DNA of 52,972 nt from Planctomycetia bacterium (lineage in GTDB: Bacteria > Planctomycetota > UBA1135 > UBA2386): the NCBI GenBank assembly GCA_005776475.1, contig SXPB01000217.1, positions 1 to 52,972 on the forward strand, in the 5' to 3' direction. The notes under the pieces were generated by a model. That model was not told the origin of the DNA. It did not search any database and saw only the letters and a program-made list of their open reading frames with translations. Shown piece after piece: positions 51,525 through 52,972 of this stretch (position 1 is its first letter; each line of letters begins with the position of its first letter). A program made the position numbers and the translations under genes.

Positions 51525-52972
51525 TCAGGCCTTGTCGGCCTCTTGGCTCTTCGGCGGCGGCGGCGGGTCAATGCCTTCCAGGCGGATGACCGGGCCCCCA
51601 TCGTCGAGGAAGCCCTGCTTGCTGAGCCGGCCGATTTCTTCGGCGGCGGCGTGCAGGTCGACGTTCTTGCGCACGCGGGTCTTCTGGTAGTTGCGGAAGC
51701 CCGTGCCGGTCGGCACCAGGTGGCCGAGGATCACGTTCTCCTTGAGACCGACCAGTTCGTCGCGCTTGCCGGCGAGGGCGGCTTCGGTCAGCACCTTGGT
51801 CGTTTCCTGGAACGACGCGGCGCTGATGAACGAGTCCGACTGCAGCGACGCCTTGGTGATGCCGAGCAACAGCGGCGAAGCCGTCGCCGGCTTCTTGCGT
51901 TGCGTGCGCATCAGCGCATTGGATTCGCGGAAGCGGAACTTGTCGACGACGGCTCCCGGCAGGAAGTCGCTGTCGCCCGGATCCTCGACCTGCACCTTGC
52001 GCATCATCTGCGCCAGGATGATCTCGATGTGCTTGTCGTCGATGCTCACGCCCTGCGCGCGATAGACCGTCTGGACTTCGCGCATCAGGTACATCTGCAC
52101 CGACTTCTCGCCCTGGATCGCCAGGATGTCGTGCGGGACGAGCGGACCGTCGACGAGAGCCTCGCCGGCCTTCACGTGGTCACCGCGGTGGACACGCAGG
52201 TTCTTGCCCTGCGGCACCAGGTGCTCACGTTCGAGACCGCCTTCGCCCTTGACGATGATGGTGCGCTTGCCGCGGCGCTTGTCGCCGAGTTCGACCATGC
52301 CGTCGATTTCGGACAGCACCGACGGATCCTTCGGACGGCGAGCTTCGAACAGCTCGGTCACACGCGGCAGACCACCCGTGATGTCCTGGGTGCCCTGAAT
52401 CTCGCGCGGCGTCTTCGCCAACAGCATGCCGGCGGTGACGCGCTGCCCGTTCTCGACCTCGATATAGGCCTTCTCGGGGACCGGGTTGATCGCCAGGCGA
52501 TTGCCGTTGTCGTCTTCGATGATGATCTGCGGGTGCAGATCGCCCTTGTGCTCGATCATCACCTTGCGCTGGACCTTCGTCTCGGCATCGCGTTCCGTGC
52601 GGAACGTCTTGCCTTCGAGGATGTCCTCGTAGCGGATGATGCCCGTGACTTCGGCCAGGATCGGGTTGTGGTGAGGATCCCACGAGCACAGAGCCGTCGG
52701 TTCCTTGACCTCCTGCCCATCGGTGACGTGGACCACGGCACCCAGCGGCACCGCGTGCCGTTCGAGTTCGCGATCCTTGCTGTCGACGATCAAGACCTCG
52801 CCCTTGCGCTTGAGCACGATGTTGTGCCGCGTCGCCTTGCCCTTGGCCTCGTCGGCAGCGACTTCGACCGTGGTCAGGTTGGCGAACTGCACGCGACCGG
52901 CGCGCTTGTTCTTGATCTCGGACTCTTCGACCTTCTTCGACGCCGTGCCACCGATGTGGAACGTGCGCATCG
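51525..52972 (-). CDS. rpoC: RNA polymerase beta' subunit, C-terminal part (5' end beyond window)
   Basis: About 482 codons at the 3' end; the gene continues past the right edge. Recognised blocks of the beta' C-terminus: FHIGGTAS near the window edge, ITGGLPRVTELFEARRPKD, VHRGDHVKAGEALVDGP, AIQGEKSVQMYLMREVQTVY, QGVSIDDKHIEIILAQMMRK and FISAASFQETTKVLTEAALA then GKRDELVGLKENVILGHLVP. The tail (GIDPPPPPKSQEADKA) is proline-rich and specific to this lineage. It is the large catalytic subunit of RNA polymerase. Confidence 0.97.
   Translation of the reverse strand, partial: MRTFHIGGTASKKVEESEIKNKRAGRVQFANLTTVEVAADEAKGKATRHNIVLKRKGEVLIVDSKDRELERHAVPLGAVVHVTDGQEVKEPTALCSWDPHHNPILAEVTGIIRYEDILEGKTFRTERDAETKVQRKVMIEHKGDLHPQIIIEDDNGNRLAINPVPEKAYIEVENGQRVTAGMLLAKTPREIQGTQDITGGLPRVTELFEARRPKDPSVLSEIDGMVELGDKRRGKRTIIVKGEGGLEREHLVPQGKNLRVHRGDHVKAGEALVDGPLVPHDILAIQGEKSVQMYLMREVQTVYRAQGVSIDDKHIEIILAQMMRKVQVEDPGDSDFLPGAVVDKFRFRESNALMRTQRKKPATASPLLLGITKASLQSDSFISAASFQETTKVLTEAALAGKRDELVGLKENVILGHLVPTGTGFRNYQKTRVRKNVDLHAAAEEIGRLSKQGFLDDGGPVIRLEGIDPPPPPKSQEADKA

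Overview
The window is about 53 kb of very GC-rich bacterial chromosome, densely coded, with many translationally coupled gene pairs (ATGA or GTGA overlaps). Giant SbsA-like lipoproteins, HEAT/TPR proteins, an EF-G paralogue, a TMTC-like membrane TPR protein and an HTTM-type membrane protein point to Planctomycetota or a similar deep-branching environmental Gram-negative lineage. This is an inference from gene content; no rRNA gene is present to settle it. I saw no tRNA, rRNA, CRISPR array or IS transposase.

Layout. 1-1981 (minus) is a lipoprotein gene running off the left edge. 2253-12712 is a mixed block: a HEAT-repeat protein, a DUF4863-type protein, a HipBA module, mog coupled to an unrecognised RNA-binding-like protein, cystathionine beta-synthase coupled to an AlkD-like protein with a histone-H1-like tail, a zeta-type kinase with a small partner, a TPR protein and a TatD nuclease. 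12771-16458 (plus) is a three-gene operon: a secreted protein, a propeller/Y_Y_Y membrane sensor without a kinase, and an HTTM-like membrane protein. 16475-20525 (minus) is a GT2-GT4-TMTC-like glycosylation operon. 20603-21171 is a ParDE module.

21314-27098 (minus) is a type IV pilus operon read pilT-pilB-pilC-TPR-pilin. It is followed upstream by an EF-G-like GTPase, an OmpA-like lipoprotein and the prepilin peptidase (27276-31290). 31482-45316 (minus) carries four very large outer-surface lipoproteins arranged as two tandem pairs. 45708-50290 (minus) has a PyrB fusion protein, an MnmE-like GTPase, CoaX and a PDZ protein. 50511-52972 (minus) is the rpoC(3' part)-rpsL-rpsG block, without fusA or tuf next to it.

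Main points of interest: (i) the zeta kinase module sits between two copies of a 30-bp repeat that equals the 3' end of the neighbouring AlkD-like gene, which looks like a scar of insertion; (ii) each of the five lipoprotein genes has an inverted repeat 18-35 bases before its start, and the set contains a duplicated two-gene cassette; (iii) a sensor propeller protein is coupled to an HTTM protein instead of a kinase; (iv) PyrB is fused to the zinc domain of PyrI and to a decayed Ada-type zinc motif; (v) ribosomal protein S12 carries Arg at position 88, a streptomycin-resistance position in other bacteria.
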